From Nitrospirota bacterium (GTDB lineage: Bacteria; Nitrospirota; Thermodesulfovibrionia; SZUA-242), in contig JALUUO010000068.1 of NCBI GenBank assembly GCA_027021335.1, positions 1-64,000 of the forward strand: DNA of 64,000 bases. The letters are read 5' to 3'. Under the pieces are notes generated by a model that saw only the letters and a list, made by a program, of their open reading frames with translations, was not told the DNA's origin and searched no databases. Below, piece by piece: positions 1-10,636 of this stretch. Numbering within the stretch: position 1 is the first letter of the stretch; each line of letters begins with the position of its first letter. The position numbers and the translations under genes were made by a program.

Positions 1-95
1 CCCGTACTACCGATACTTAAACATACCGATTGTATTAATTAGTTGGCTATATTCAAAAACGATTAAAGCAGGGTTTAAAAGGAGTGTAAGCCATC

Positions 96-1748
96 ATGAA
101 AAACGATTATAAGTCTTTTTTAAAAAAAGTTAATTTTGGAACAAAAATCATCACTGTTGTGGTGATTAGCTTTGTACTGAGCTATGTTGTAAATTTTTTC
201 TTTATAAAAAAACAGATCGAAGAGAATGCTATTAACTCTCTTATCTCAAAATCCAGAGCGATCACCATTCAGGCTGAAAATGCTAGAAATTATGTATCAC
301 AACAAAGAAAACTCAAGGTGTTTGACGAAAAAAGATTAATGAAAGAGGTAAAGAGAAAAATTGCTGGAGCTAAAACGCCTGAGGAAATAATTAAAAGAGT
401 TAGGACAACTGCTTACTACAACATAATACCTATTGTGGCAGGATGGACTGTTGGCCAGACAAATGCCGAAAAAAGTGGTTACACATTCAGAGTTACAAAA
501 ATTCAGGCAAGAAATAAAGATAACGAGGCTATCCCCATCGAAAGGGAAATGATTAAAAAAATGTCGGCATCTAACCTGGAAGAGTACTGGGTTGTAGACG
601 AAAATATAAATTCACTTCGCTATATGAGAGCTATCGTTCTCCAGAAGGAGTGCCTGGTCTGTCATGGTACGGAAAAAGATTATCCCGCAGGTAAAGGTTA
701 TGATCCACTTGGGCTCAAGATGGAAGGATGGGCTGAAGGTGAACAGCATGGAGCTTTCGAAATATTGGCAGACCTGGGACCTATGCAGGAGGTAGTGGCC
801 TCCACCTTAAACAGAACAGTTATACTTGGGGCTGTTATCCTGTCAACTCTTGTCGCCATCTTGTTTACTCTCATGAAAAAGCTTGCCATAACACCTGTAA
901 GAGATCTCAGAAAATTGCTCGATAATGTTGCTGAGGGAAACCTTAATATTCAAGGAACAACAAAAACTGAGGATGATATCGGGCAGGCTATTTTCAGTAT
1001 CAACAACATGGTCGAAAAACTCAGCAGTGTTGTAGGTCATGTAAGATCTGCAACCAATCAGGTAGTCTCTAACAGCCAGGAATTAAGCAACAGCTCCGAA
1101 ACTATGTCGCAAGGTGCAACAGAGCAGGCGGCAGCTGCCGAGGAGGCATCTGCGTCGATGGAGGAGATGACATCCAGCATAAAACAGAACGCCGATAACG
1201 CTATTCAGACCGAAAAGATAGCTGTGAAAACAGCCGTGGATGCCAGGGAAGGTGGCAAAGCCGTTTCAGAAGCTGTAAGCGCCATGAAGGATATTGCCAA
1301 CAAAATTTCGATAGTTGAAGAGATTGCCCGCCAAACAAACTTACTGGCCTTGAATGCCGCTATAGAGGCGGCACGGGCAGGTGAGCACGGCAAAGGCTTT
1401 GCCGTGGTGGCTTCTGAGGTGAGAAAACTTGCGGAACGCAGCCAGATAGCAGCATCCGAGATCAGCCAGCTATCAATATCCAGTGTAGAAGTAGCAGAAA
1501 AAGCCGGCAGTATGCTGGCAAAAATCGTTCCTGACATACAGAAAACAGCAGAATTAGTTCAGGAAATTAGCGCTGCAAGCAACGAACAGAACGCTGGGGC
1601 GGAGCAGATAAACAAGGCGATACAGCAATTGGATCAAGTTACACAGCAGAACGCATCCGCATCAGAACAAATAGCCTCTACGGCCGTAGAGTTGTCCGCT
1701 CAAGCTAAAGACCTGGAAGACACAATATCTTTTTTTAAAACCGGCTAA
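96..1748 (+). CDS. Methyl-accepting chemotaxis protein with DUF3365-like periplasmic haem (CxxCH) sensor domain, HAMP and MCP signalling domain
   Basis: N-terminal [16 protein letters not shown] haem motif; second TM near residue 245-260; HAMP-like segment; MCP hairpin tip [42 protein letters not shown]. Confidence 0.93.
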   Translation: MKNDYKSFLKKVNFGTKIITVVVISFVLSYVVNFFFIKKQIEENAINSLISKSRAITIQAENARNYVSQQRKLKVFDEKRLMKEVKRKIAGAKTPEEIIKRVRTTAYYNIIPIVAGWTVGQTNAEKSGYTFRVTKIQARNKDNEAIPIEREMIKKMSASNLEEYWVVDENINSLRYMRAIVLQKECLVCHGTEKDYPAGKGYDPLGLKMEGWAEGEQHGAFEILADLGPMQEVVASTLNRTVILGAVILSTLVAILFTLMKKLAITPVRDLRKLLDNVAEGNLNIQGTTKTEDDIGQAIFSINNMVEKLSSVVGHVRSATNQVVSNSQELSNSSETMSQGATEQAAAAEEASASMEEMTSSIKQNADNAIQTEKIAVKTAVDAREGGKAVSEAVSAMKDIANKISIVEEIARQTNLLALNAAIEAARAGEHGKGFAVVASEVRKLAERSQIAASEISQLSISSVEVAEKAGSMLAKIVPDIQKTAELVQEISAASNEQNAGAEQINKAIQQLDQVTQQNASASEQIASTAVELSAQAKDLEDTISFFKTG

Positions 1749-1811
1749 TAGACGATTGCCATAGAAAGCTTCCTCATGATCTTTTCAGCAGGCGTGGCTG
1801 GCCGGAATCTA

Positions 1812-2294
1812 TTACGAATCCGCCTGGAAAACCTCGACCGTACATATTTTACGCTTGGAAATTCCAAGAAAGGTGTAACGTTCCGGCGTATTTATAATTT
1901 CAGCTTCCTTAATACTGAGAAATAACCGATCGTCGTTAACTATGTCCATGGGCATCTCACCGTTACTCGGCACAAAAAGTCCGCCTTGAATCTCAAAATT
2001 CAGAGTTTTAACCCTGATTTTGTAGAAACTCCCAGGTATTTTATTTGCTACAATAAGGGGTGTTTCCTCAAGAACTTGAACATAATCAATATGTTCCTTA
2101 TTGATAATAAACTCTGAGTCTTTACGGATTGGTTCATAAGAACTTACGTTTTTAATTTTCAGAAAAGGTTTCTTGTCATTTAAAAGATCCGACATACGGT
2201 CCACGTTATCAGGCAGTTGAACGTGGCCTATATACTTATTGCCATCTACACTGACACGAAGCTTTATAACACGTCTTCTGTTTACAGAATCCAT
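1812..2294 (-). CDS. Conserved hypothetical protein, possibly DUF6812-like
   Basis: Complete 160-aa ORF just upstream of hslU on the same strand; family not certain by eye. Confidence 0.6.
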   Translation of the reverse strand: MDSVNRRRVIKLRVSVDGNKYIGHVQLPDNVDRMSDLLNDKKPFLKIKNVSSYEPIRKDSEFIINKEHIDYVQVLEETPLIVANKIPGSFYKIRVKTLNFEIQGGLFVPSNGEMPMDIVNDDRLFLSIKEAEIINTPERYTFLGISKRKICTVEVFQADS

Positions 2295-2343
2295 AATACG
2301 TTTCTCCTTAAGTAGAGAGGTGATCTTGTGTACAGAATAAATT

Positions 2344-3708
2344 CTACAGAATGTACCGGCTTAAATCTTTATCTTCAACTATATCGTTTAGAACCTTTTC
2401 TACATGGGCAGCGTCTATAGAAATCTCTGTTCCAGCCATTTCCGGAGCATTGAACGAGATATCCTCAAGCAGGCGTTCCAGTACTGTCTGAAGTCTTCTG
2501 GCACCGATATTTTCGGTTTGTTCATTTACATACTCTGAAATCTGGGCAATCTTATCGATGGCATCATCCTGGAAGGAAAGGGTTACGGATTCGGTTGCCA
2601 GCAGGGCACAATACTGTTTAATTAGTGCATTTCTGGGTTCCGTTAAAATGCGTATAAACTCATTCTTACCAAGCGAATCAAGCTCTACACGTATAGGAAA
2701 ACGGCCTTGCAACTCAGGTATAAGATCCGAAGGTTTAGCCACATGGAAAGCACCTGCGGCTACAAACAGGATGTGATCCGTATGTACCGGTCCGTACTTT
2801 GTCGATACGGTAGACCCCTCAACTATAGGTAAAAGGTCCCTCTGAACGCCCTCACGCGATATATCCGGCCCATGTGACGCCTTGCCGGCAACCTTATCCA
2901 CCTCGTCAATAAAGACAATGCCAGCCTGCTCAGTCCTTGTGACGGCTTCCTGAGTGACTTTCTCAATGTCGATCATCTTGGCTGCCTCCTCCCGTGTAAG
3001 AAGACGAAGAGCCTCCGGAACCTTTACCTTGCGGTGTTTCTTTTTCTCAGGAAGCATGCTGCCAAGCATTTCTTTTAAGTTTTTCTCAAGATCTTCCATA
3101 CCCATATTGGAAACCACACCAAAAGGCATGATTTTTTCTTTTACTTTAATATCAACATAGCGGGTATCCAGTTTCCCCTGGCGCAGCAATTCCCGTAATT
3201 TTTCACGTGTTTCTACTGCTGCCGATGTTGACGTATCGCCACTTTCCAACACATCTACGGCAGAAGAAGCAGAAGGGGCTGAAGCTCTGCGTGGTTTTGG
3301 AAGCAGAAGGTCCAGAAGCCTCTCTTCCGCCTGAGCCTTAGCTTTTTCGTTAACCTGCTCAAACAACTCCGACTTTATCATATTCACCGCAAGTTCTGTG
3401 AGGTCACGAATCATTGACTCCACATCACGCCCCACGTAACCGACCTCTGTGAACTTCGATGCCTCAACCTTAATAAACGGGGCGTTTGTGAGGCGGGCCA
3501 GGCGGCGGGCTATTTCCGTCTTGCCGACGCCTGTCGGTCCGATCATAAGTATATTTTTGGGCAAAACCTCATCACGAAGCTCATCCGGCAGGCGTTTGCG
3601 TCGCCACCGGTTTCTAAGAGCAATCGCTACAGCCCTCTTGGCATCTCCCTGACCAATTATGTACTTATCAAGCTCTTCAACAATTTTTCTTGGTGTAAGA
3701 TCATCCAT
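2344..3708 (-). CDS. hslU: ATP-dependent protease ATPase subunit HslU (ClpY)
   Basis: [55 protein letters not shown] Walker A, FIDEVDK Walker B, C-terminal DLSRYIL; start taken at internal Met (MDDLT). Confidence 0.97.
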   Translation of the reverse strand: MDDLTPRKIVEELDKYIIGQGDAKRAVAIALRNRWRRKRLPDELRDEVLPKNILMIGPTGVGKTEIARRLARLTNAPFIKVEASKFTEVGYVGRDVESMIRDLTELAVNMIKSELFEQVNEKAKAQAEERLLDLLLPKPRRASAPSASSAVDVLESGDTSTSAAVETREKLRELLRQGKLDTRYVDIKVKEKIMPFGVVSNMGMEDLEKNLKEMLGSMLPEKKKHRKVKVPEALRLLTREEAAKMIDIEKVTQEAVTRTEQAGIVFIDEVDKVAGKASHGPDISREGVQRDLLPIVEGSTVSTKYGPVHTDHILFVAAGAFHVAKPSDLIPELQGRFPIRVELDSLGKNEFIRILTEPRNALIKQYCALLATESVTLSFQDDAIDKIAQISEYVNEQTENIGARRLQTVLERLLEDISFNAPEMAGTEISIDAAHVEKVLNDIVEDKDLSRYIL

Positions 3709-3768
3709 CAAACAGTTTCCTTTCATCCATATTGACAATTAGGCAAGCCACAGGGTACTTGTGACCTC

Positions 3769-4296
3769 CTACAACTCCTCCACATGTATTTGTGTATTTG
3801 TATAAATACATATATCAGCCGCTATCCGCAACGACTCTTTCACCATGCCGGCGGCATCAAGGCCGGAATGCAAAAACAAGGCCTTTGCCGCAGCCTGGGC
3901 ATAGGCTCCTCCTGAGCCGATGGCCGCTATGCCGTCCTCAGGCCCGATAACATCGCCTGTACCTGATATGATAAGAGTATTTTCCTTGTCGGCAACAATC
4001 AACAGAGCTTCAAGCCGCCGGAGCATTCTGTCTGTGCGCCAATCCTTTGCCAGCTCCACAGCAGCCCTCATAAGATTGCCGTGATAACTTTCAAGCTTGG
4101 CCTCAAACTTCTCAAACAGGGTAAATGCATCGGCTGTAGCTCCGGCAAAGCCGGCCAGTACTTTGTCGTTATACATTCGGCGTACTTTTCTTGCATTATG
4201 CTTCATCACGGTTTGTCCAAGAGTTACCTGACCGTCACCGCCCAAAGCTACCTTGTCACCGCGTCGAACACTTATTACGGTAGTTGCATGAAACAT
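3769..4296 (-). CDS. hslV: ATP-dependent protease peptidase subunit HslV
   Basis: [40 protein letters not shown]; adjacent to hslU. Confidence 0.97.
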   Translation of the reverse strand: MFHATTVISVRRGDKVALGGDGQVTLGQTVMKHNARKVRRMYNDKVLAGFAGATADAFTLFEKFEAKLESYHGNLMRAAVELAKDWRTDRMLRRLEALLIVADKENTLIISGTGDVIGPEDGIAAIGSGGAYAQAAAKALFLHSGLDAAGMVKESLRIAADICIYTNTQIHVEEL

Positions 4297-4322
4297 AAAC
4301 CTAGTTCCTCCTTATAATGTGC

Positions 4323-5198
4323 TCATTCTTTTGATGCCCGTGGATGCGCCCGGTCGTAAACATCCATCAAATGCGCAACATCCAGATGCGTATACACCTG
4401 AGTGGATGAAAGCGATGCGTGTCCCAGCAACTCCTGAATAACCCTAAGATCGGCTCCTGACTGAAGCATGTGTGAAGCAAAGCTATGCCTAAGCATGTGT
4501 GGTCCAAGCCCGGCTTTGAGCAATACTTTACGACCATACTTTACAACTATACGCCTAATGCCGCGATCGCTGAACCTGGTTCCACGGTTGTTTAAAAAAA
4601 GCGCACTATTGACCATCTTACTTTTCTGATTTCGAAGTCGGATATATAACTTAAGGCTTTTTTGGGCCTTTTCCCCCACCGGTAGAATTCTCTCCTTACG
4701 TCCCTTGCCCAACACCCTTACCATGCATTCAGTTAAATTGAGATCCTCCATATTCAGAGCCGACATCTCGGCTACTCTGAGGCCGGAAGAATAAAACAAC
4801 TCCAGTATCGCCTTATCGCGCCTGCACAGAAAGTCATCTCCTTCCGGGGCCTCCATAAGACTGAACACCTCGTCTACTGTAAGCAATCCTGGAAGCGACT
4901 TAGGCACCTTAGGGGACGCCGTAAGCCGTGCCGGGTTTTTCTTTACAACTCCCTCCCTGTGGAGATAACCGTAGAATGAACGAACTGCTGAAAGCTTTCT
5001 AGCAATAGAGGTTCTGCTCAACTCCCGCCTGTTTAGGAACGCCAGGTAGCCACGAATATCTATGTGATCACAAGTATCCGGTTTTTTCTTCACTACCTGA
5101 AAAAATTCTTCCAGGTCGGTCATATAGGCCCGTAGTGTATGCTCAGAAACATTTCTCTCGGACTTCAAGTATTTAATAAACAAAGCATAGTGATTCAT
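4323..5198 (-). CDS. xerC: Tyrosine recombinase XerC
   Basis: SGLRVAEM, GKGRKERILPV, HMLRHSFASHML, LGHASLSSTQVYTH catalytic motifs; trmFO-xerC-hslVU context. Confidence 0.92.
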   Translation of the reverse strand: MNHYALFIKYLKSERNVSEHTLRAYMTDLEEFFQVVKKKPDTCDHIDIRGYLAFLNRRELSRTSIARKLSAVRSFYGYLHREGVVKKNPARLTASPKVPKSLPGLLTVDEVFSLMEAPEGDDFLCRRDKAILELFYSSGLRVAEMSALNMEDLNLTECMVRVLGKGRKERILPVGEKAQKSLKLYIRLRNQKSKMVNSALFLNNRGTRFSDRGIRRIVVKYGRKVLLKAGLGPHMLRHSFASHMLQSGADLRVIQELLGHASLSSTQVYTHLDVAHLMDVYDRAHPRASKE

Positions 5199-5301
5199 GG
5201 CCTGTTTTACTATCGTAAGCTTACGGTAATTTAATCAGTCCTGACAGGTCTGATAAGTCTTGCTTATTAATATAACCAATAAAACCAAATAGAACCAGAA
5301 A

Positions 5302-6603
5302 TTAAAGAGCTGCAAGAAACGCCTCCCAGGCTTTTAAGGCACGAGCCGAGATGCATTCGTAGCGTTCTTTTTTGTTTCGTATTTTTCTCTCAAAAGCAGG
5401 CAACAGGCCGAAATTGATGTTAGACGGCTGAAACCTTTCAGGTTTCGAAGCCGTAATATGCCCCACAAGTCCGCCATGAGCGGTTTCTTCTGGTGGAATT
5501 ACCGGTGCTTCGCCCCTTAACAACCTTGCTGAGTTCACCCCTGCAAGCCAACCCATGGCAGTGGATTCCACATACCCTTCTACTCCTGAAATCTGTCCGG
5601 CTAGTATTATATCGGGCCTGGCGCGAAACCGGAGCGTATTATCCAGAAGTTCGGGTGAACAAAGATATGTATTCCTGTGCAGGCTGCCGAAACGCAGGAA
5701 CTCTGCCTGCTCAAGCCCTGGAATCATCCGGAATACTCTTACCTGCTCCGCCTGCTTAAGCTTTGTTTGAAATCCAACCATGTTGTAAGCTGTTTTGTGC
5801 CGATTTTCCGTCCGCAACTGAACCACAGCATACGGCTCTCTACCGGTTTTCGGATCCGAAAGGCCAACCGGTTTCATAGGCCCGAAGCATAGGGTCTTCC
5901 TGCCGCGGGCGGCCAGCACCTCGATTGGCATACAGCCTTCAAAAACCTTTTCCTCTTCAAATAAATGGGTTGCGGTTTTTTCTGCAGTTGTAAGCGCATC
6001 ATAAAATCTGTCGTACTCCTCGCGCTGCATCGGGCAATTCACATAGTCATCACCACGGCCGTACCTGGAAGCTTTGTAAACACGGGACCAGTTTATACTT
6101 TCCGCATCCAAAATAGGAGCTATTGCATCGTAGAAATATAGCTGGCCAGCACCTGTAAGTTCTTGAATAGAGGCGGTCATGGAACTCGATGTAAGAGGAC
6201 CGGAGGCAAGCACAGTAAGACCGTCATCAGGAAGACCGGTCACCTCTTGCCTTATCACTTCCACGAGCGGCTCATTTTCCAGGCGGCGGGTTATAAAATC
6301 TGCAAACATAAGCCTGTCCACAGCCAAGGCTCCTCCGGCCGGTACTCTGGTCTCATCCGCAGCCTGCATAATCAGGGAACCCGCTCTTCGTAACTCTTCC
6401 TTTAAAAGGCCGACTGCATTATGGATGGAGTCCGAACGAAGAGAGTTTGAACAGACAAGTTCGGCCAAACGGTCGGTCTTATGAGCAGGAGTATGTGTTA
6501 CAGGCCGCATTTCGTAAAGCCGTACATGCACTCCACGCCTGGCCGCTTGCCATGCTGCCTCAGAACCAGCCAGTCCGCCGCCGATAACAGTTAGATTATA
6601 CAT
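5302..6603 (-). CDS. trmFO: Methylenetetrahydrofolate-tRNA-(uracil-5-)-methyltransferase TrmFO
   Basis: [28 protein letters not shown] motif, [18 protein letters not shown]. Confidence 0.96.
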   Translation of the reverse strand: MYNLTVIGGGLAGSEAAWQAARRGVHVRLYEMRPVTHTPAHKTDRLAELVCSNSLRSDSIHNAVGLLKEELRRAGSLIMQAADETRVPAGGALAVDRLMFADFITRRLENEPLVEVIRQEVTGLPDDGLTVLASGPLTSSSMTASIQELTGAGQLYFYDAIAPILDAESINWSRVYKASRYGRGDDYVNCPMQREEYDRFYDALTTAEKTATHLFEEEKVFEGCMPIEVLAARGRKTLCFGPMKPVGLSDPKTGREPYAVVQLRTENRHKTAYNMVGFQTKLKQAEQVRVFRMIPGLEQAEFLRFGSLHRNTYLCSPELLDNTLRFRARPDIILAGQISGVEGYVESTAMGWLAGVNSARLLRGEAPVIPPEETAHGGLVGHITASKPERFQPSNINFGLLPAFERKIRNKKERYECISARALKAWEAFLAAL

Positions 6604-6618
6604 TCAATTACAAAAAAC

Positions 6619-6647
6619 AAGGCACGGACAATTAACGCCCGTGCCTT
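6619..6647 (-). terminator. Rho-independent terminator of the acsEDC operon
   Basis: Perfect 9-bp stem AAGGCACGG/CCGTGCCTT; T-rich tract (TTGTTTTTTG) follows on the minus strand. Confidence 0.75.
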
Positions 6648-6688
6648 ACATAAAACTTCAGTTTGGAAATTGACCTGATCCGTCCGGC

Positions 6689-8032
6689 TTAGGCCGTCTT
6701 GTTTTTAAGAAATGCAGGAAGACCGTTTGCTTCTCTTGGACCCACCGTAATTTTCCATCCTGGAAGCTTGTCTTCAAGCGCGCCGCTAAGAATTGCCACC
6801 TGTCCCGGAATAACCAGTTCTTTATGGGAAACAGCGTTGAAGTCTTCAGTTTCATTAATAAACTGCGCAATTTTATTGGCGGTGAATTTCCCGGCAGCCC
6901 ATGCGGTAAGAACCGACAATCCTTCACAGTCCATAACTGCAAGCCTGGTCGGCACCTTGGAATTCTCTACTTCGCCGGCCACTATAAAATAGGTTAATGA
7001 AAAATTGGTTGTAATCAAAAGTGGCGCATCCGCTGCCGGATCACTTATTTCATAAACTTTCTGAGGTACCTGCATCGGCACCTGAGGATCTGTATAAATG
7101 TTTTGGCGTAAAGTAAAAAGCGCAAGGTTTTTCCAGCGCTCTATATGGTTCAATAGTATTATAGATGCATACTTTGCAATCGCGACAGCGGCAACGTTGG
7201 CCTCTACCATGGTATCATCGCGCATGCAATTATTAATCACAGGATAACCCAACTCTTTTACCCCTTTCTTTATTGCCGAGCGACGGATCTGAGTATTATG
7301 CTCTATAATATCTTTAGCCGTTTTTGCTCCGGTATCAATTACAATATCATCGACACCAGCCTCCTTGGCCTTTCTGGTAAGATCCATAACCGCCTCAATT
7401 CCATCCGCACTAACACCGAGTATTAACTTGTGCTCTTTAGCCAGGGCAACCATCGCATCCAGGTTTCCCTCATCAGCACCATATATCATGGGTTTTCTGG
7501 CGGCAACAACCTTAACGGCCGCTTCAACCGCCTGAGGGTCGGTACAATTGAGAATAATAGCAGCTTCAGGAGCCTTATCAGCCACAAGTTTTACGGCATC
7601 TGCATATTTACCTGCGTCACCTGATGCAAACTCCACCGAGACGGCATCAACACGAAGTTTCTGCCCCACACGGTCTATTTCTGAAGCCGCAACTTCAACG
7701 GCTCTTGCAGCAAGATCATCATCAGATAACGTATCAGAAAGATTTAACGCTATAGCACAAGGATTTACGAATTTTTTTTCATGCCGGAACATTACGTTCT
7801 CTTCGCCCATTTTTACGGATTTGTCACCTGTTCCAAGCATGATTCCACGAACAGGCGGCGCCGAAGCATCGCCAAGAGTTGCCTTGGCTTCTTCGGAAAC
7901 ATCCGGACACGCGCTTATCTCCGCTTGTCTCTGTGCAAGTTTCATTGCAAAAGCCAGGCAGGTTGGAAAACCACACTTCTTACAATTTGTTTTTGGAAGA
8001 AGTTTGAATATTTGAACTCCAGTTAATGCCAT
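6689..8032 (-). CDS. acsC: Corrinoid/iron-sulfur protein large subunit (acetyl-CoA synthase/decarbonylase gamma)
   Basis: ALTGVQIFKLLPKTNCKKCGFPTCLAFAMKLAQ 4Fe-4S motif; neighbours acsD and acsE. Confidence 0.95.
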   Translation of the reverse strand: MALTGVQIFKLLPKTNCKKCGFPTCLAFAMKLAQRQAEISACPDVSEEAKATLGDASAPPVRGIMLGTGDKSVKMGEENVMFRHEKKFVNPCAIALNLSDTLSDDDLAARAVEVAASEIDRVGQKLRVDAVSVEFASGDAGKYADAVKLVADKAPEAAIILNCTDPQAVEAAVKVVAARKPMIYGADEGNLDAMVALAKEHKLILGVSADGIEAVMDLTRKAKEAGVDDIVIDTGAKTAKDIIEHNTQIRRSAIKKGVKELGYPVINNCMRDDTMVEANVAAVAIAKYASIILLNHIERWKNLALFTLRQNIYTDPQVPMQVPQKVYEISDPAADAPLLITTNFSLTYFIVAGEVENSKVPTRLAVMDCEGLSVLTAWAAGKFTANKIAQFINETEDFNAVSHKELVIPGQVAILSGALEDKLPGWKITVGPREANGLPAFLKNKTA

Positions 8033-8044
8033 ATCAGTTCCCTC

Positions 8045-8986
8045 CTAGGTAAGCTCATCAAGGGTTTTGTTTACCCCTTCCACCGCCTTAGGGTGGCGCA
8101 TTATAAGTAGGTTGACTCCAGCCACCATAAGAGACGTGGCTGTTATGGATTCCCACGCAATACCGCGTTCTTCGATCGCCCCCCACTCCGGAAGATCCGT
8201 CTCAGGTGCCATTACTTCCTTTATCTTCCAGACGTACATTCCTACATCACCTACAATTGGTGGTTGCATTGTCGTATCGTTTTGTGCAAGCGCTGCCAGG
8301 CGAATTCGTTCCATAACCGAATAAGTATACTCCAAGCCGTAACCAAGAGCCGAGCACATGGGATCGGTTAGAACCCTGTCTGAGCTAAACCCCATCTGGC
8401 CTATAAGAATGTTAAGCTGCTTTGCCAGGTTTATATCCAATTCGCTCATTGCTATCAACTTGTGATTATTCGCAAGAGCTGCAGCCACGATAGTTTTATA
8501 GTTAGCCTCTTGCGCTTTGCCTATAACACAATTCTTTCCAGAGGCCGCCTCAGCCGCTGCCACAAGAACCTGGGAGTCCTTTTCAACATGGTTTGAACCA
8601 AGAATTATAAGCGGAACATCCACCGCATCCAGCACAGCTTTTACCGTACCGACCGCATCCTCGACGCTACGGTTTTCGCGATCAGGGTGTGTACCTACCA
8701 ACCTTAGGGCAACTGCCTTGGCTCCCAGATCATTCTGACAGTACTTAGCCCATCCGGCAGGATCATCCGAAACCGATGAGTACTGTTTTTTAACCTCGTC
8801 AGGCCAGTCAGACGGCGGAACATCCTGGATCTCAAGAGCGATCAACGGCCTCGTAGAGCCTTCGCCCTCGAACGAATGAAACGGAAGTGCGCTGCCTCCG
8901 CCCACAACCGCAGCCTTGTCTCCAGCTCCGAGTGTCATCTCGAGAACTTTCCCACTAAAGTTTTCTTTTGGAATAACGTAAGCCAT
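8045..8986 (-). CDS. acsD: Corrinoid/iron-sulfur protein small subunit (delta)
   Basis: TIM-barrel protein resembling CdhD/AcsD (DPMCSALGYGLEYTYSVMERIRLAAL); between acsC and acsE. Confidence 0.93.
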   Translation of the reverse strand: MAYVIPKENFSGKVLEMTLGAGDKAAVVGGGSALPFHSFEGEGSTRPLIALEIQDVPPSDWPDEVKKQYSSVSDDPAGWAKYCQNDLGAKAVALRLVGTHPDRENRSVEDAVGTVKAVLDAVDVPLIILGSNHVEKDSQVLVAAAEAASGKNCVIGKAQEANYKTIVAAALANNHKLIAMSELDINLAKQLNILIGQMGFSSDRVLTDPMCSALGYGLEYTYSVMERIRLAALAQNDTTMQPPIVGDVGMYVWKIKEVMAPETDLPEWGAIEERGIAWESITATSLMVAGVNLLIMRHPKAVEGVNKTLDELT

Positions 8987-9005
8987 ATCTCTAGAAATCC
9001 CTCCT

Positions 9006-9794
9006 TTACATCTCCAGATAGGAATGTGCGTAAAGTGTTTTATTCATTATAATATCAGTGGTTTTCATAGCGGTCATAACCTCTTTTTCGAGCGGATCGG
9101 CAATTGCAGCAGAAAGCCCTGCATAGATCAGAAATGACAGAAAATAACTGTTCAGTATCGGCCTTATATGCTTTGGACATCCGTTTGATATATTGCTGAG
9201 ACCAACCACCGTCTTCATAGGTGGATCGTTTAAGTCCTGAAACATCTTGATTGTTTCTATAACCTTTATTGCCTGATCCTGTGTTGTCGCTATCTGCAGC
9301 ACAAGCGGATCAAGGAATATATTCTCCATCGGGACACCATACTCCATACCCCTTGCCATTATCTCGGCAGCAATACCGGCCCTTTCCTCGGCATCAGCCG
9401 GAAGACCGCCCTTGCCCACTGTAAGACCGATCACCTGGCAGTTATACTTTGCCGCAAGCTCAAGCACCGGAAATCTTTCCGGGTCGTTCGAAGTGGAGTT
9501 AAGAAGAGGCGCCCCCCACTCATTATTGTGGACTTTAAGCCCGGCCTCAAGAGCACTAATGTTTGTAGTGTCTAGACAGACAGGAGCCGGAACTTTCTCT
9601 TGAATGGTTGTTATCATCCACTCCATAAGTCCTTCTCCATTGTCCTCGGCAGGCCCGATATTGGCATCTATCATGCCGGCACCGGCTTTCCATTGGGATT
9701 CAGCTATCTCCTGAATAGGGTTCTTATCCCTGTTCATCATAGCTTCACGAACTCGCTTGGCGATAATGCTTAGTTTTTCACCTATAATCAGCAT
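9006..9794 (-). CDS. acsE: Methyltetrahydrofolate:corrinoid/iron-sulfur protein methyltransferase
   Basis: Pterin-binding motifs MIDANIGPAEDNGEGLMEWM, DTTNISALEAGL, VGLSNISNGCP. Confidence 0.94.
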   Translation of the reverse strand: MLIIGEKLSIIAKRVREAMMNRDKNPIQEIAESQWKAGAGMIDANIGPAEDNGEGLMEWMITTIQEKVPAPVCLDTTNISALEAGLKVHNNEWGAPLLNSTSNDPERFPVLELAAKYNCQVIGLTVGKGGLPADAEERAGIAAEIMARGMEYGVPMENIFLDPLVLQIATTQDQAIKVIETIKMFQDLNDPPMKTVVGLSNISNGCPKHIRPILNSYFLSFLIYAGLSAAIADPLEKEVMTAMKTTDIIMNKTLYAHSYLEM

Positions 9795-10009
9795 CTTTAA
9801 AATTCCTCTCCTTTCTTTCTAATATTATATGGTAAGGTAATTCGGCACATCACCACTCCACTACCGCCGAACTTATTGCTGTAAAAGCAAATTCAGATAT
9901 ATTAGCATAACAGATATTATTAGGTAAAGAGTTTTGCAGAGCCCTACTACTACATTACTAAAACACTATAAACAATTAAGGAATGACCGGTTAACCGCTC
10001 AGTTTGGGT

Positions 10010-10039
10010 TTGACAAAAGCCTGCTAATGGTGCTATTTT
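10010..10039 (+). promoter_or_regulatory. Possible sigma-70 promoter (TTGACA-N18-TATTTT) for the TRASH/YHS-like gene
   Basis: Consensus -35 and near-consensus -10 about 100 bp upstream of the ORF; perfect palindrome CGGTTAACCG at 9988-9997 just upstream. Confidence 0.4.
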
Positions 10040-10135
10040 GCATAGAACCTTTAATATTATTGTGCAATAGAGTACAAAAAAACCTGTGAAAAATATTTAA
10101 AATATTTTTTTAAAGTATTTTTGGAGGCAGAAAAC

Positions 10136-10522
10136 ATGAAAGCAAAGATATTTATACTATTTTTAGGCGTTTTTATCCTCGGTATAATAAGCCTTGGGAA
10201 CGCCGAAGATAAAGCGGTAGAAACAGAGCAGTCAGGTATCCAGGCAAATTATGTCTGTATGGTGAATGATAAATACATGGGAAAGGAACAGATCCCGGTT
10301 GAGTACGAAGGGAAGATATACTATGGCTGCTGCAAGGGCTGTGTTGGCAACTTGCGAAACAACCGCGCCGTCAGATATTCGGTAGATCCCGCCACCGGCA
10401 AAGAAGTGGATAAGGCCACCGCCTATATTGTTATGAAACCTAATGGAACAAGTGAGGTTCTTTATTTTGAGTCGGAAGAAAGTTATAAAAAATACAAAAA
10501 AAGCCACTCTACTCAGAAATAG
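10136..10522 (+). CDS. Exported TRASH/YHS-like metal-binding protein
   Basis: Signal peptide AKIFILFLGVFILGIISLGNA; cysteine motif YVCMVNDKYMG..YYGCCKGC; GGAGG RBS before ATG 10136. Confidence 0.75.
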   Translation: MKAKIFILFLGVFILGIISLGNAEDKAVETEQSGIQANYVCMVNDKYMGKEQIPVEYEGKIYYGCCKGCVGNLRNNRAVRYSVDPATGKEVDKATAYIVMKPNGTSEVLYFESEESYKKYKKSHSTQK

Positions 10523-10636
10523 TGCGGTATCTACAAATATAAAAAAATAATTTTTAAAAATATAGTTTTCGAGAAAACCCAAAAATAACAAACGATTAAA
10601 ACACTGTTTTTAAGTCCTTAATCTATTTGCAAAAAA

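Noticed and set aside
10026-10040. Sigma-54-like motif TGGTGCTATTTTGCA upstream of the TRASH-like gene
   Set aside because: GG-to-GC spacing is one base short of the required -24/-12 spacing; a sigma-70-like promoter overlaps it.
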